NCBI GenBank assembly: GCA_964536785.1
Contig: CAZHYM010000015.1
Location: 1 to 13,790, forward strand
Length of the DNA stretch: 13,790 nucleotides
Direction of reading: 5' to 3'
DNA from: CAZHYM01 sp964536785
Lineage (GTDB): Bacteria > Patescibacteriota > Saccharimonadia > Saccharimonadales > Saccharimonadaceae
A model generated the notes under the pieces. That model ran no database searches and was not told the DNA's origin. It saw only the letters and a list, made by a program, of their open reading frames with translations. The translations under genes and the position numbers were made by a program. This document shows, one piece after another, positions 13,545 to 13,790 of this stretch (position 1 is its first letter; each line of letters begins with the position of its first letter).

Positions 13545-13790
13545 TTATTCTCTTTTAAAATTAACGATGGGAAGCCCACCAGGGAGATCTATCCAGGTTT
13601 CTTTGGGGTAGACGTATTCGGCAAGGCCAAGTCCAATGGCCATTACTATGAATTGTTCACATATCCTATGATCGTTTGTCCAGAGATAGCCACCCTTGGT
13701 AACTGGAAGTTTCAAGAATGACTCGCCCTCTTCAAGGAATTCTTCCGGCATCTCATTGATCATTGTCTGGATGAATTCTCGTTGAGATTC
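13545..13790 (-). CDS. Unrecognised protein, C-terminal part
   Basis: The frame is open from the right window edge to a stop at 13545-13547, giving at least 81 residues. An ATG at 13763 could be taken as a start, but nine further sense codons precede it up to the edge and no Shine-Dalgarno or promoter sits in front of it, so I read the gene as cut by the window. The visible part is acidic at first (NEMPEEFLEEGES), then has a hydrophobic stretch (FIVMAIGLGLAEYVY) too short and mixed to be a sure membrane segment, and ends DLPGGLPIVNFKRE. I do not recognise the family. A clear terminator follows, so this is a real transcription unit end. Confidence 0.6.
   Translation of the reverse strand, partial: ESQREFIQTMINEMPEEFLEEGESFLKLPVTKGGYLWTNDHRICEQFIVMAIGLGLAEYVYPKETWIDLPGGLPIVNFKRE

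Noticed and set aside
1..13790. Alternative genetic code with UGA read as glycine, seen in some Patescibacteria
   Set aside because: UGA serves as a normal stop at several junctions (gpmI, ABC ATPase, der) with full-length family-sized proteins.
1..13790. CRISPR arrays, insertion sequences, prophage, tRNA genes or att sites
   Set aside because: No regularly spaced repeats, transposase or integrase genes, or tRNA-like sequences were seen; the window is almost entirely housekeeping and signalling genes.

Overview
The window reads as a piece of a small-genome bacterial chromosome, most likely from the Candidate Phyla Radiation / Patescibacteria and plausibly Saccharibacteria-like. I infer this from moderate-to-low GC, very compact minus-strand gene packing with ATGA overlaps, short housekeeping proteins (for example DprA without its N-terminal extension), a DUF2207 protein with a poly-glycine end, and many promoters placed so that transcripts begin at or next to the start codon. 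UGA acts as a normal stop. No marker such as rRNA is present, so the phylum is an inference. All recognised protein genes lie on the minus strand. The only plus-strand gene I can support is a non-coding RNA.

Read in the direction of minus-strand transcription (right to left), the window starts with the C-terminal part of an unrecognised protein (13545-13790) and its terminator. Next comes a cupin gene with its own extended -10 promoter and a strong Shine-Dalgarno, followed closely by a GH5 glucanase-like hydrolase that resembles fungal exo-beta-1,3-glucanases but has no signal peptide. Then comes a two-component pair: a membrane PAS histidine kinase and a response regulator whose only folded domain is the receiver, followed by a 250-residue Pro/Gln-rich tail. 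Kinase and regulator tails share the short motif MSNYRP. An RsuA/RluB-type pseudouridine synthase follows the regulator.

From 8531 down to 1222 runs a tightly packed cluster: der (ribosome assembly GTPase), a DUF2207 membrane protein, a MacB/LolD-type ABC ATPase, its FtsX/MacB-type permease, gpmI (glycolysis) and pth (peptidyl-tRNA hydrolase). Three of the five junctions overlap by 4 bp (ATGA), which suggests translational coupling. gpmI also has an apparent promoter of its own.

Between pth and dprA lies a 294-bp stretch without a protein gene. It carries a textbook plus-strand promoter (TTGACA, 17 bp, TAAAAT with TGC), a structured RNA of about 235 nt and a strong intrinsic terminator. I could not assign this RNA to tmRNA, RNase P, SRP RNA or 6S RNA by eye, and it is the best candidate for something undescribed. 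Left of it are dprA (natural transformation) and the first nine codons of topA at the window edge.

The observations most worth following are the orphan structured RNA with two anti-Shine-Dalgarno-like AACCTCC motifs, the motif shared between the kinase and regulator tails, and the repeated leaderless promoter architecture, which also moves the kinase start from TTG to ATG.
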